A program made the translations under genes and the position numbers. DNA of 64,000 nucleotides from an uncultured Planctomycetaceae bacterium (GTDB taxonomy: Bacteria > Planctomycetota > Planctomycetia > Pirellulales > Pirellulaceae), in NCBI GenBank assembly GCA_903927685.1, contig CAIYOB010001247.1:1-64000 (forward strand), in the 5' to 3' direction. Each line of letters begins with the position of its first letter. The first letter of the stretch is position 1. The notes under the pieces were generated by a model, which did no database searches, had not been told where the DNA came from, and was given only the letters and a program-made list of their open reading frames with translations. Shown piece after piece: positions 33,731 to 48,500 of the stretch.

Positions 33731-33819
33731 TCGTTTAACCGCGACCCAACGGGGAGCGCGGCGGTCGTTGCATTACGTATGCCAACGCTCGCGCTCCCCG
33801 TTGGGTCGCGGCTAAACGA
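33731..33819. repeat. Planctomycete palindromic repeat with 30-bp arms
   Basis: Arms at 33731-33760 and 33790-33819 match at 29 of 30 positions around a 29-base loop. Each arm reads TCGTTTA(A/G)CCGCGACCCAA and onward to GGGGAGCGCG. It occupies the narH-narG gap (33708-33860), where no gene is seen. It is a near-perfect copy of the element at 32116. As RNA it would form a very stable stem between narG and narH and could affect stability or termination. Confidence 0.85.
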
Positions 33820-33860
33820 TGCGATTGCGAGCCGAAGGTCCTCCCAAACTCTCGCCCACT

Positions 33861-37556
<3,696 letters not shown>

Positions 37557-37692
37557 GCGGTTTCGCTTTCTTGTTCGCAACCCAGGCCGAGTCGCCTGGA
37601 AGATCAGGCCATTACCCTCGCATCGATCCGAACGATTCTTCACCGTGGAGCGTCAGCCCCCGGTTCTCCGTGGGCCCTGCACGAATCGGACG
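37557..37692. other. narC-narG gap with a GC-rich repeat remnant
   Basis: The 136-base gap holds no supported gene. It contains GGAGCGTCAGCCCCCGGTTC near 37648, followed by TCCGTGGGCCC, which I recall as part of another common planctomycete repeat, but only one arm is clear here. A stem in this place could separate narC and narG expression. Confidence 0.3.
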
Positions 37693-38616
37693 CTAATGCG
37701 TACCGGCAGATTTGCGGGCCGACCACACTAAGGCTCGGCGGACACTTTGAAAGCGATTCCGCCAGATCGCATCCATCCCCGCCAACACGCCCACGGCCAC
37801 CATCACGCCCAGCAGCAGATAGGCCAGAGACCCGCTGGCATCGCTTTCGCCGCCGCTGCGAGCGCTATGCTCGAAAAACGCTACCAGACCGTGGATTTCC
37901 TCTTTCGTGAGCGGGCGCGAGCGGAAGAGCGGCGACATCGTCGGCGTGGCCGGCGCCGTCAACCAGGCGGTCAGGTTTTTGCGGGGCGCGTCGCCGCCGA
38001 GCCGCTGGTAGACGCGAGTCAGGTCCGGCCCCAGCCGCCCGCCGCCCAGCGGCCCCGTGCCGTGCACCGAATGGCAGCTGAGGCAGGCAGCGCCGCCGTT
38101 GACCAGGCGCGCCGTGCCCAGCACGTACCGCCGCCCTTGCTCGATCTCCCGCTCCGTGTACGGCTCCGTCGATACCACGATGCTCTTGAACTGCGACTCC
38201 GGGAGCGCCGATTCGGCCTCGATCAACTGCAGCAAGGCGTCGGCCCGCTCGCGGGTCATCCCCGGGATTGCCGGCATCACCGCCCCGCGAGCCTCGTCTT
38301 TCAGTTTCAGAGCATACGCATCGCCGGCGTTCAACACGGCGGTCGGATTCTGAACGAACCTGACCAGCCAATCTCGCTCTTTTCGTTTGGCGACGTTTTT
38401 CAAGTCCGGCCCCGTCAGTCGTCCGCCGCCGATGGTGTGGCAGCTGGCGCAATTCTGGCGAAAGAACTGCGCCGTCTCCTGGCCGCGGAGCGACCCTGAC
38501 GCCAGCACGATGGCCAGGCCTGCCCAAATCCCCGCCCGGCTCGGCCCCGTACGGTATATATTCATTGTTGATGTACTAATCAACTTATAGATCCAAAAAC
38601 GGGATCGATCGTTCAC
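37693..38616 (-). CDS. narC: Diheme cytochrome c, NarC-like
   Basis: Two CXXCH sites (C56-C59-H60 and C178-C181-H182), a hydrophobic signal segment (WAGLAIVLASGS) and a C-terminal membrane helix (SLAYLLLGVMVAVGVLAGM). It stands immediately before narG, as NarC does in Thermus narCGHJIKT, hence the symbol. NarC there is a periplasmic diheme cytochrome tied to the reductase. Start choice is unsettled: GTG 38616 has AGGAG overlapping the rrf2 stop and gives 307 residues; ATG 38565 gives a better signal peptide (290 residues) but has no ribosome binding site and follows motif C directly. Confidence 0.8.
   Translation of the reverse strand: MNDRSRFWIYKLISTSTMNIYRTGPSRAGIWAGLAIVLASGSLRGQETAQFFRQNCASCHTIGGGRLTGPDLKNVAKRKERDWLVRFVQNPTAVLNAGDAYALKLKDEARGAVMPAIPGMTRERADALLQLIEAESALPESQFKSIVVSTEPYTEREIEQGRRYVLGTARLVNGGAACLSCHSVHGTGPLGGGRLGPDLTRVYQRLGGDAPRKNLTAWLTAPATPTMSPLFRSRPLTKEEIHGLVAFFEHSARSGGESDASGSLAYLLLGVMVAVGVLAGMDAIWRNRFQSVRRALVWSARKSAGTH
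38555..38583 (-). promoter_or_regulatory. Recurrent motif, copy C, at the narC start
   Basis: On the minus strand TTGAT (38583-38579 with its partner) is spaced six bases from ATCAA (palindrome GTTGAT-N6-ATCAAC), then CAATGAATATATA. TTGATT and TATATA are 17 bases apart. The palindrome ends two bases before ATG 38565. TATAAG at 38590-38585 could be a -10 box just upstream, which would place the palindrome at the transcription start, as expected for a repressor site. If GTG 38616 is the true start, the motif lies inside the coding region. Confidence 0.5.
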
Positions 38617-38630
38617 GGGGTTTAGGTCTC

Positions 38631-39071
38631 CTAGCGAGAAAGGCTATGGAGTCGAGGCCGGGGGCTTCGTTCCTTCAGGCCGATGTCCGCAATCGTCGTC
38701 GTGGTCATGTAGCGGAGGTACGTTTCACAGACGACTTTCCAGCCCGCATGGGCCGAACACGCTTCTTGGTCATTGCAGGCGTGTTTCTCACCCAGGAAGC
38801 AGCCCGGGCGAGCATTGATACCGTCAAACAGCTCGACGACCTCCATCAGTGTAATCTGGTCGGGGCTTTTCAGCAGCCGGTAACCGCCGCCCAGTCCCCG
38901 GGTTGCATCCACGATCCCCGCATTGCGCAGGGCCAACATGATCTTGGCCAAGAAGTTCGCGGGAATGCCGGCTAGATCCGACAGTTCCCGGCCCAGAATG
39001 GACTCGCCCACGGGCAAGTGAGCCATGTGGGCCAAAGCGCGAACGGCATGTTGGGAAGTGGCTGACAGCAT
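38631..39071 (-). CDS. Rrf2-family Fe-S transcription regulator (NsrR/IscR-like)
   Basis: A 146-residue winged-helix regulator. The DNA-binding segment (ILGRELSDLAGIPANFLAKI, then LGGGYRLLKSPDQITLMEVV) is typical of Rrf2 proteins. Three cysteines, C91, C99 and C105 (C-X7-C-X5-C), match the Fe-S ligands of NsrR/IscR-type sensors, which respond to nitric oxide or Fe-S status. ATG 39071 has GAGG 9 bases upstream. It is the first gene of the minus-strand nitrate operon, with only 14 bases to GTG of narC. It is a likely local regulator, perhaps sensing NO made downstream of nitrite. Confidence 0.9.
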   Translation of the reverse strand: MLSATSQHAVRALAHMAHLPVGESILGRELSDLAGIPANFLAKIMLALRNAGIVDATRGLGGGYRLLKSPDQITLMEVVELFDGINARPGCFLGEKHACNDQEACSAHAGWKVVCETYLRYMTTTTIADIGLKERSPRPRLHSLSR

Positions 39072-39073
39072 AC

Positions 39074-39121
39074 TTCATGACCTCTGCATGAACAATATAT
39101 CGTCCGCGAGTGAGCCGTCAA
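39074..39121 (-). promoter_or_regulatory. rrf2 promoter with overlapping palindromic operator
   Basis: On the minus strand TTGACG (39121-39116) and TATATT (39099-39094) are 16 bases apart, a good sigma-70-type promoter. Immediately after it lies a perfect palindrome TTCATG-N7-CATGAA (39092-39074), covering the expected transcription start and the ribosome binding site of rrf2. That position is typical for repression, so autoregulation by the Rrf2 protein is a natural inference. Confidence 0.6.
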
Positions 39122-39323
39122 CAGGCGATTTCAAGAATTTTCTTAGGGCGCACTAGCGGCGTTCACTGGAACGCGGGCAAATATCGTCGCCGCGGCCGGC
39201 ATCGCGTTGCGGGCGACCGCGACCCAATGAAATGCCACGCCCCCCGTTATAGCTGACTCGCTTACCAAGATCAAGTGCCGACATCCGCATCCCAACTGCT
39301 TGCCCCAAGGCGATTTCGCCAAT

Positions 39324-39355
39324 TTGTTGATTTATGCATCAAGAGTGAATATATT
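39324..39355 (+). promoter_or_regulatory. Recurrent motif, copy B, upstream of the giant gene
   Basis: TTGTTGAT (39324-39331), six bases, ATCAA (39338-39342), GAGTGAA, then TATATT (39350-39355). TTGATT and TATATT are 17 bases apart, so it reads as a + strand promoter with a palindrome over the -35 box. It lies in the 467-base gap 39072-39538, 183 bases before the giant gene's ATG and 253 before rrf2. A partial copy of the planctomycete repeat (GCGACCGCGACCCAATG) lies nearby at about 39213. Confidence 0.5.
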
Positions 39356-39538
39356 GTCGCATGATGATCGTTTACCGTGCGGTTGGAAGGAACCTCCGAG
39401 ATCCCCAAAACGCATGGGTTGGTTTCCTGATGATGAGTCAATAGAGTTTGTTGTCGCCCTGGTGGCGACTCACTTCTGGAATTGCGGCGCAGCCCGTTGG
39501 TCAACGGTAACCTTTCTCTTCGCTGTGGGGGTAATTCC

Positions 39539-42500
39539 ATGCACCGGTCTCTGTTTCTTCGCGGCCGGCCGCGTCCCGGAGCGACCCGGAAGTGCAACAA
39601 GCGACGCACGTCGCCACGGTTCCGTCGCCGGCGGAGCGGTCCTCAGGTCGAGTTTCTGGAGCCGCGTTTGTTGCTGGCGTCGGATTGGCAGAACCCTTTC
39701 GTTCCAAACGACGTCGACGCTGACGGCGTGGCGGAACCTCAGGACGTCTTGATTTGTATCAACGACATCAACGGCCGACGGTACAGTTCCCGTGATGGCC
39801 AGCTTCCCGATCGTGCGTTGCACCCGCAAGCCCCTTGGTTGGATGTCAACGGCGATGGAGAATTGCACCCAATCGACGTCTTGGCCGTCATCAACGCGTT
39901 GAACGGGGACTCCGCGCCGCCGACCGTTGCGGCGGGGCTGAATGTCGATACTGGCCCCCTCGGCACGACAAACCAGGATAGCCTGACCAAGAATCCCACG
40001 GTCTCGGGCCGGGCGGTAGACGTCACAGGCATTGCCGGCTTGACGTTCACGGTGGACGGCGGTTCGCCCGCGACCGCCGCCGTGTCCTGGGACGGGACGT
40101 TCGCGTTCGATCCAGGCATGCCGCGGGATGGGACGGCCGACGGCGAGCATCGGGTCGTGGTGTGGGCCAGCGATGCGCGAGGGAATGTGTCGGCCCCGGT
40201 CGAGTTGGTGTTCCAGCTGGATACGGTGCCACCCGCGGAGGTGCAATTCGACTTGTCTGCCGGATCGGATACCGGCGTGGCCGGAGACGGGATCACCACG
40301 GCCCGACGTGTGACGCTGGTCGGGCGGACGGAAGCGGGTGCTCAGCTCCGCTTGCTGGAGCGGAATCTGGATGCGCTGGCGAGCCTCCGAGGCGGTTTTC
40401 AGGCCCCCGGCGTCGAACTCCAGGTGGGCGCCAATCCGCTGACCGTGATCGCCGCCGACTTGGCAGGCAACGAGCGGCAGTCGCAGGCCACGTTGACACG
40501 CGACGTTGCGGCGGAGGGAGCGGACCCCGTGTTGACCTGGAACCAGATCGTGCTGGACGTCATCCGCCTGGACGCCACGGTGCCGCCCGTCGCCTCGCGA
40601 AACCTGGCGATGGTCCACGCGGCGGTGTATGACGCGGTGAGCGCGATCGAGGGCACTCCCGGCCTGTACGCGGCGCTGGATGCGCCGCCGGGTAGTTCGG
40701 CGGAAGCCGCCGTCGGGGCAGCTGCGCACCGGGTGTTGGTCTATGCTTATCCTGCCCAGCAGACCGCGTTGGACGCCGCCTTGACCACCTTCCTGACTGG
40801 CGTTCCCGACGGAGCGAGCGAAACGGAGGGGGCCGCCGTCGGCCGGGCGGCCGCAGAGGCGATGATCGCTCTGCGGGCCCGCGACGGGTGGGACGATTTC
40901 GAGCCCTACGCGGGCGGCGACCAGCCCGGCGTGTGGCGGCCTACGCTGCCGATGTTTGCCCCGGCGTTGCTGCCGCAGTGGGCGACGCTGGAACCGTTCC
41001 TGATGACCCGTCCCGATCAATTCCGGCCGGCTGGCCCGCCGGACCTGGGCAGTTCCGCCTATGCCGCGGCCCTGAACGAAGTCCAACTTCTGGGCCGCGC
41101 CGACAGCACGTCGCGCACGGCGGAGCAGACGCAAATCGCCCGCTTCTGGGCGGACAATCCGGGGACCTACACGCCGCCGGGGCACTGGAACCAGATCGCG
41201 GCTCAGATCGCCCGCGAGACCGGCAACAGCTTGGCGGACAACGCGCGGCTGTTTGCCCAGTTGAACGTGACCCTGGCGGACTCCTCGATCGTGGCTTGGG
41301 ACGCCAAATTCGCTCACGAGTTCTGGCGGCCGGTTACGGCCATTCCCAGTGCGGCTGACGACGGGAATCCGGCCACGACGGCGGATGCGAACTGGACTCC
41401 GCTGCTGGTCACGCCCGCCTTTCCGGAATACGTTTCGGGGCACAGCACGTACAGCGGCGCCGCCGCGGCCGTGTTGACAGCAGCGTTTGGGGACAGCGTG
41501 AGCTTCACGACGGGTTCAATCGGCTTGCCGGGGGTGGAGCGGACCTTCGCCAGTTTCCAGGCCGCGGCCGAAGAGGCCGGGCGGAGCCGCATCTACGGCG
41601 GGATCCACTTCGGGTTCGCGAACCAGGACGGTCTGAATGCCGGCCGCAACTTGGCCGCCGACGTGCTGGATGCCTTCTCGGTCAGCACCGACGTCCGCGC
41701 CCCGGTGGTCCTGATCGACGCCGAACCGGGACTCGTGACGCCGCAGAACGTGACGTTGGCCGGCCGGGTGCTGGACAACCTGTCGGGCGTTGCCGGCCTA
41801 GAGTTTTCGCTGGACGGCGGAGCGGCGGCACCGTTGGCGTTCGATGTGTCGGGGTTGTTCTCGCTGCCGACGGCCCTGGCCCTGGACGGCAGCGACGACG
41901 GACCGCACACGGTGGTGTGGCAGGCCCGCGACGCGGCAGGCAACACGGCCCAAACGGCGTTCGCCTTCACGCTGGATACGCGGTTGCCGACGGTGACGCT
42001 CGAAGCGCCCGGCGAAGGCGGCACGCTGGCGGACGGCGCCGAACTGTCCGGGACGGCCGACGGGACCGGCTCGGCGCTGGCCGCGCTCAGCCACCGCTGG
42101 GACGGCGGGACGTCCCGGCCGCTGATCGTGTCGCCGGACAGCGGCGGCTTCCGCACGGCCCTGGACCTGTCGCAAATGGCCCCGGGCGACCACGTGCTGA
42201 CCGTCACGGCCCGCGACGCAGCGGGGCACACGGCCACGGTGACTCGGCACGTGAATCTGCCCGCGCGCGTGCCGTTCCAGATCGCGTCGCACGTGCCTTC
42301 CGCCGGTGCCACGGAGGTCGGCGTGACGTTCCGGCCGCGGATCGACTTTACCAGACCCGTCGAGGCCTCGACCCTGAACTCCCTTGATTTCTTCGCCAGC
42401 GACGCCGCCGGCAACCGGCTGCCGGCCACCATCGTGCCGGCCACCGGCGGCGCCTTCGCCTGGCTGTTCTTCCGCAATCCCCTGCCCGGTGCGTCGCAGG

Positions 42501-45500
42501 TGACGGTGACGGTGGACGGGGCTGGCATTCTGGCTGCGGACGGTGCGGTGCTGGACGCGGACGGCGACGGTACGCCGGGCGGCCCCTTCCAGTTCTCGTT
42601 CACCACCGTGTCCCGCACGGACCTGCCCAACACGTCGATCGCGGGCATCCTGGCCGATCCCGGTCCGGACCTGAAGCCCGGCACGCCGGACGACGTCCGG
42701 GCGGGAGCGGACGGCGTGCTGATGACCGCGGACGACGTGTACCTGCTGCCGATCGAGGGGGCCAAGATCTACATCCTGGGACGCGAGGACCAGGCGTTGT
42801 TCACGGGCGCGGACGGGTATTTCGAGTTGACGTCGGTGCCGGCGGGCAACGTCAAGTTGGTCACGGACGGCCTGACGGCGGCCAACGCTCCCGCCGGCTT
42901 CTACTTCCCGGAAATGGTCATGGACCTGCAGATCCAGCCGGGCGAAGTCAACCACGTGATGCAGGCGATGGAGCCGGACCCGATCCAGGCGGCCATGATG
43001 CACGAGGTCGGCGTGTACCTGCCACGGCTGCGGACGTCGCTGCTGCAAGCGGTCGACGCTGACGAAACGACGGTGCTGGGGGTGGACGCGGAATCCGCGC
43101 CCAATTTGACGCCCGAGCAGCGGACGCTGCTGACGCTGGAGATCCAGCCGGACAGCCTGATCGGCGCGGATGGGCTGCCCTTGACCAACGGCCAGGTGGG
43201 CATCAGCACGGTGCCGCCCGAACTGGTCCGCGACATGCTGCCGCCGGGCGTGCTGGAGCACACGTTCGACATCACGATCCAGGCGCCGGGGATCAGCAAT
43301 TTCTCGGCGCCCGCGCCGATGACGTTTCCCAACATCTTCCACGCCGCGCCGGGCACCAAGCTGAATTTGCTGTCGTTCGACCACACCACGGGGCGGCTGG
43401 TGATCGAGGGCACGGCGACGGTGTCGCCGGACGGCCGGTCGGTGACCACGGACCCCGATACGGGCATCACGCATCCCGGCTGGCACGGGCTGACGCCGCC
43501 GGGCGCGGACGCCTGTTCGGCCGGTGCGCCTCCGCTGCCGTCCCTGCCCAAGCCCGGCGAAAGGGTCACGGAGCACCTGCCGGAAAGGTTGCCCTTCATC
43601 ACCGGCGAAACCGGCGACCTGCTGCACCTCGACCTGCTCTGGCTGGCGCCGCCGGGTCCGCCGCCGAAGGACCCGCCGCCGGGCGGTGGTCAATGCGCCC
43701 CGGTCCGCGATCCGGTGGAGGAAGACAAAAAGGAAAAGCTCACGGTGTACATCGAGGTGGATGGGCCGCTGTCCACGTTCATGAAGAAGTCAGGTTCGCT
43801 CGACCTGGTCAGCCAGAGCTTCACGCTGCTGGCGGGTTCCGGCAAAGTGGAAAGGTTCTGGGGCGAGGCGAAGACCTATGCGGAGCTCTTCGAAGGCCGG
43901 TTCCGCGAGTTGTTCCGGGACGTGCTGTACGGCTCGAAGATCAAAGTGACGGAGATCCGCACCAAGGCCGACGGCTCCGTGGAGCGGGACATCCGCACGT
44001 TTCTGCTGTACCGTTGGATCGACGTGGTTGACGCCGGGCAAGCCAAGGACAAGACGGGCGACACGGCCGTCTTTCTCCGCACGTCGGCTGACGGGGCGGG
44101 CGGTTTCGTGCGGACCAAGAACGTCTGGCTGCGGATCCCGGGCGGCATCGACACGACGTTCGCCGGCTCCGGCACCAAGCCGTTCGACTACGGCCCGGCC
44201 GTGCGCGGGGCCGGCGAGGCCGAATGGAAGTTCGACCCGGCGGCGGCGGACGTCAGCACGGCGGCCGACGGAACGTACCAGTCTCTGACCGATTCGGTCT
44301 CGATCACGGCCAAGGTCCCGTTTAAGGGCGGCATCTCGAATCTCCAGGTGGGCGAGGTCCAGGCGACGGGCAAGGCCGTGGGCAAGACGATCGTCAGCGT
44401 GGACGCCAGCGGCTTTGCGGCCCACTTCGTGACCGTGATCCAAGCGTTGCGGAAGAGCGCGGCGGGGAACATCTTCTACCGGTTTGCCGACAACACGACG
44501 ACCCGTGTGTCCGCGAAATTCGCCGCCGAGTTCGCCGGCTTCATGCCCGACGACCGTAATCCGGACGGCAGCTGGAAGGGCGGCGACCTGGCGGCCCGCG
44601 CTACGGCGGTAGCCAATGCGCTGTTCGATGAAGTGAAGAAGGATTTTAGTTCGCTCGCCAGTGTCATCACCGTGCAGAAGGAAAACGCCGGCGCGAACGT
44701 CCGCACCGCCTGGGGCGACAAGGGGCCGGGTTTGAACGGCAATGCTGATCGCTATGACTACGACGTGGCGGCATTCCAGGCCCTGGTGGGCACGCGCGGC
44801 CGCACCGACCCGGTGACTAGGAACACCTACAACCTGGACATTTCCGAGGCGGCTCAGCAATGGGTGCTGTCGGACCTGATCAACGAGCGTCTGACGAACT
44901 CGGGCGACTACGGTATCACGAACAAGATGAACTACACGGGGACCATCACCTTGGCCCAGAACGTGGCCAACACGGTCAGCCACGAAATCGCCCACACGCT
45001 GGGTCTGAACGAAGCGTACCTCAACGCCGCTCTGCCGGCCGGCGCCGGGCCGCACGGGACGGCGGCCTGCAAACAGGTGAATCCCGGCGAGAACGGTGGC
45101 ATCTGCAAGCCCTACGGCGACTTGATGAACAACAGCCGTCCGACGGACGTCAAACGCGAGTTCAAGCCGGTCACCTTGGGACTGCTGCGCGCGGCCGTGG
45201 GCTTGGCGCCCAACGGCGAGATGCCGCTGGTGGAGGAGCTGAAGCTGTGGCGGGACAATTTCTATCTGCACGTCTTCTTTAAGAATATCAACGGCCTGGA
45301 CGACGAGGGCGACCCGGCGGTGTCCCCGGAGATCGCGCTGCAGTACGTCGACGGCGAATTCTACGGACTGGCCGATGAGTCGTACGAAGTGGCCCCCGTG
45401 GCGGCCGACGGCGCGGGCGGCAATTTGGCCTCGTTCCAGTTCGACGTGGTCAATTGGGGCGTGGCTCCGCTGAATATCGCGTCGCTGACGCTGGCTGATG

Positions 45501-48500
45501 GCAGCCGCGGGTTCTCGATTGTCAATGCCGCAGCGCTCTCCGGACAGACGCTGGACCCGCAGCAGAGTCTGACCCTGGAATTACTGTTCGATCCCTTGAC
45601 GGCCGGCGAGATGCTGGACACGCTGCAAATCGTGAGCACTGCGGGGATCGCGCCGGACTTCCAGCTGACGCTCCGCGGCACGGCCCTGGCGGATCGGCCG
45701 ACGGCGGAACTGCGTCTGGGTGGACCGGACGTAGCCGCAGCGCCGGGCGTCGAACCGGTGACGACGGACGTGCCCACGAACAACGTCGGCGGCGTTCCGG
45801 TGACGGGCGCGGAGGGACAACTGGACGAACTGGCGACGGTCACCAATACCGGCACGCGGCCGTTGACGATTTCGGCGATTCGCGAGGCGGAAGGCGCTGG
45901 GCGGTTCCGTTTGTTGGGACTGCCTCCCGACCTGGACACGGTGCCGATCACACTGGCGCCGCAGGCCGCGTTCACCTTCGGCGTGGCCTTCGATCCGGTC
46001 CAGGCGGGCCTGGATCGGGCGCTGATCGAGATCGTGACCGACGATCCGCTCCAGCCGCTGCAGCGGATCTCGGCTGTGGGCACCGGCCTGCCGGAGATTG
46101 TCTATCCCGAGTGGGGCAACGATCACGTGGCGGTCGAGGTGGCCGGCAACACGCTGCGGACGGTCAGCAATGCGGCGGGCAACTTCCAGCTGTTCCTGCC
46201 AGCCGAGGCCGATTATCACGAAGTGGTCTTCGACCGGGTGACGGGGCTGATCAGCCACAGCTACGGCGTCACGCCCCCGTCGGGGACGGGCTTGGACCTG
46301 ACCGCGTCGTTGGTCTTCGCCGCCAGTGTGGAGCCAGATTCCGACTTCGACGGGTTGCCGGACGACGTGGAATTCGCGATCGGCACGGCGACCCGGCGGT
46401 CTGACACCGACGCCGATGGACTGGATGATTTCGTCGAAATCCGCCTGGGGCAGGACCCGCTGGGCGGGCGCGGCTGGCCGCTGGGGATCATCGCCGCGCT
46501 GGCCCTGGACGGCGAGGCCCAGGAAGTCGTCGTGGATTCGCCACCGGGAAGCGACCAGCAGTTGGCCTACTTGGCGACGGGCTCGTACGGCCTGGCCATC
46601 GTGGACGTCTCGCAGCCGGACCAGCCGACCCTGCTGGGCCGCGTGAACCTGTTGGGCGAGAACAACGACGTGGCGCTGGACCTGGCGCGCGGGTTGGCCG
46701 CCGTCGCCGGCGACGATGCCGGGCTGCACTTGGTGCAAGTCGGCGATCCGGCGCGGCCGGAGTTGCTGCGGACGATTCCCTTGCTGCACGGCGCACAGCG
46801 AGTGGAGATCTACGACGGCGTGGCGTACGTGGCCAGCGGGCGCGAGTTGGTGAGTATCGACGTGAGCGCCCAGGACGTGCTGCAGACGCTCGATCTGGGC
46901 GCGAACCTGGTGGACCTGGCCCGCGAGGGCGGCGTGCTGTACGCCGTCGATCAAACCGGCCGGCTGCACGCGGTCGACATTTCCGGGGCGGAGATGGAAG
47001 CCCGCGGCTGGCTGGATACGCCTGCTGCCGGCGGGCGGCTGTTCGTGGGCGGCGGCGCCGCGCTGATCGGGATCGGCGACCGCTTTGCCCAGGGCTTCGT
47101 CACGGTTGACGTCTCGGACGCCGACGACCTGCAGCTGATCAGCGGGCCCGACGACGGCTCGCTGGTCGGTCAGGCGGTGGTGAACGCCGGCTCGGGCGTG
47201 GGAGTCAGCGTGGGCGGAATCGCGGGGCCGGGAGGTCAGCCCCTCAATCGCTTGGACGTGCTGAACCTACGCGACTTGACGGACACCGGGGCGCTGATCA
47301 CCGGTTACAACCTGCCGCAGGTTCCCAGCGGTGTGACGGTCGGCGGCGGAGTGGCCTTTGTGGCGGACGGCAACGGCGGACTGCAAATCGTCAACTACTT
47401 GGGCTTCGACACGCTGGGCCAGCCGCCGGAGGTGACGCTGTCCAGTCCGGCCGCCGACGTCGACTCCGGCCAGGGGGGAGTCCAAGTCGTCGAGGGAACT
47501 TCGATCTTGCTGCGTGCCGAGGCGATCGACGACGTCCAGGTGAGCAGCGTGGAGCTGGTGTCGGGCGGCACGGTGGTCGCCACGGACTTGACGTTCCCGT
47601 TCGAGTTCCTGGTCATCGCGCCGCTGGTGGCTGCCGGCAACGCAACGCTGGAGGTCCAGGTGCGGGCTTACGATACGGGTGGGAACCAGACGTCCTCCAA
47701 CGCCTTGGTCTTCGAGTCCGTGCCGGATACGATCCTGCCGTCCGTGTTGAGCAGTTCGCCGGCCGAAGGGCAGCGGCGGCTGCGCGTGTCGGCCGTCAGC
47801 CTGCGGTTCGACGAGGCGCTCGATCCGGCCGCGGTAACGCCCGCCGGGGTCACGCTGACACACTTGGGCGCGGACGGCGCGTGGGGCGGCGGCGACGACT
47901 CGCCGGCGCCGGTGGCCACTGTCACCGTCACATCCACACGGCGGTTGAGCGTAGTGCCGGACGGCGATCTGACGCCCGGCAATTATCGCCTGGTGGTCGA
48001 TCCGTTGACGGTCGCGGACTTGGCCGGCAACCATCCTGTCGCCGCGTTTACGCTGAACTTCCATAAGCGTCCGCCCACGACGCCGATTGCCGCGGGCGAT
48101 GCCGTGCAGGGCGAGTTGTTTGCGATCGACGAGCGCGAGATCTACACGTTCGCCGGAGCGGTCGGCCAGCGGCTGATCTTCGACGGCTGGGAGGGTGGCG
48201 ACAACCTGCGGGCTAAGCTGACGAGTCCGTCGGGATTGGACGTTTCGACTTGGAACGGGACGGTGGCCGGCGACCGGGCGCCGTTCACCTTGGGCGAGAC
48301 CGGCCAGTACTCCCTGACGGTATTCGCGGACTGGGGGTTCCCCGGCCCGTTCGCGTTCCAGCTGTTGGACGTAGCGGCGCAGCCCGCGTTGCCGCGGGAC
48401 ACGACGGTGGGTGTCGGGCTGGTGCCGGTGCCCCCGCTCGCCTGGACCGCGCTGACCGGCAGCTACGTCAACGCGGACCTGGGCGGCATTCCCGGCTTGA

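Noticed and set aside
38555..38583. Motif C as a simple sigma-70 promoter of narC
   Set aside because: Its TATATA box lies inside the narC coding sequence for either start, so transcription from it could not give a full narC message; an operator reading is preferred.
41798..43693. 631-codon minus-strand frame opposite the giant gene
   Set aside because: Arg/Gln/His-rich shadow typical of the antisense frame of GC-rich coding DNA; the sense strand has recognisable domains.
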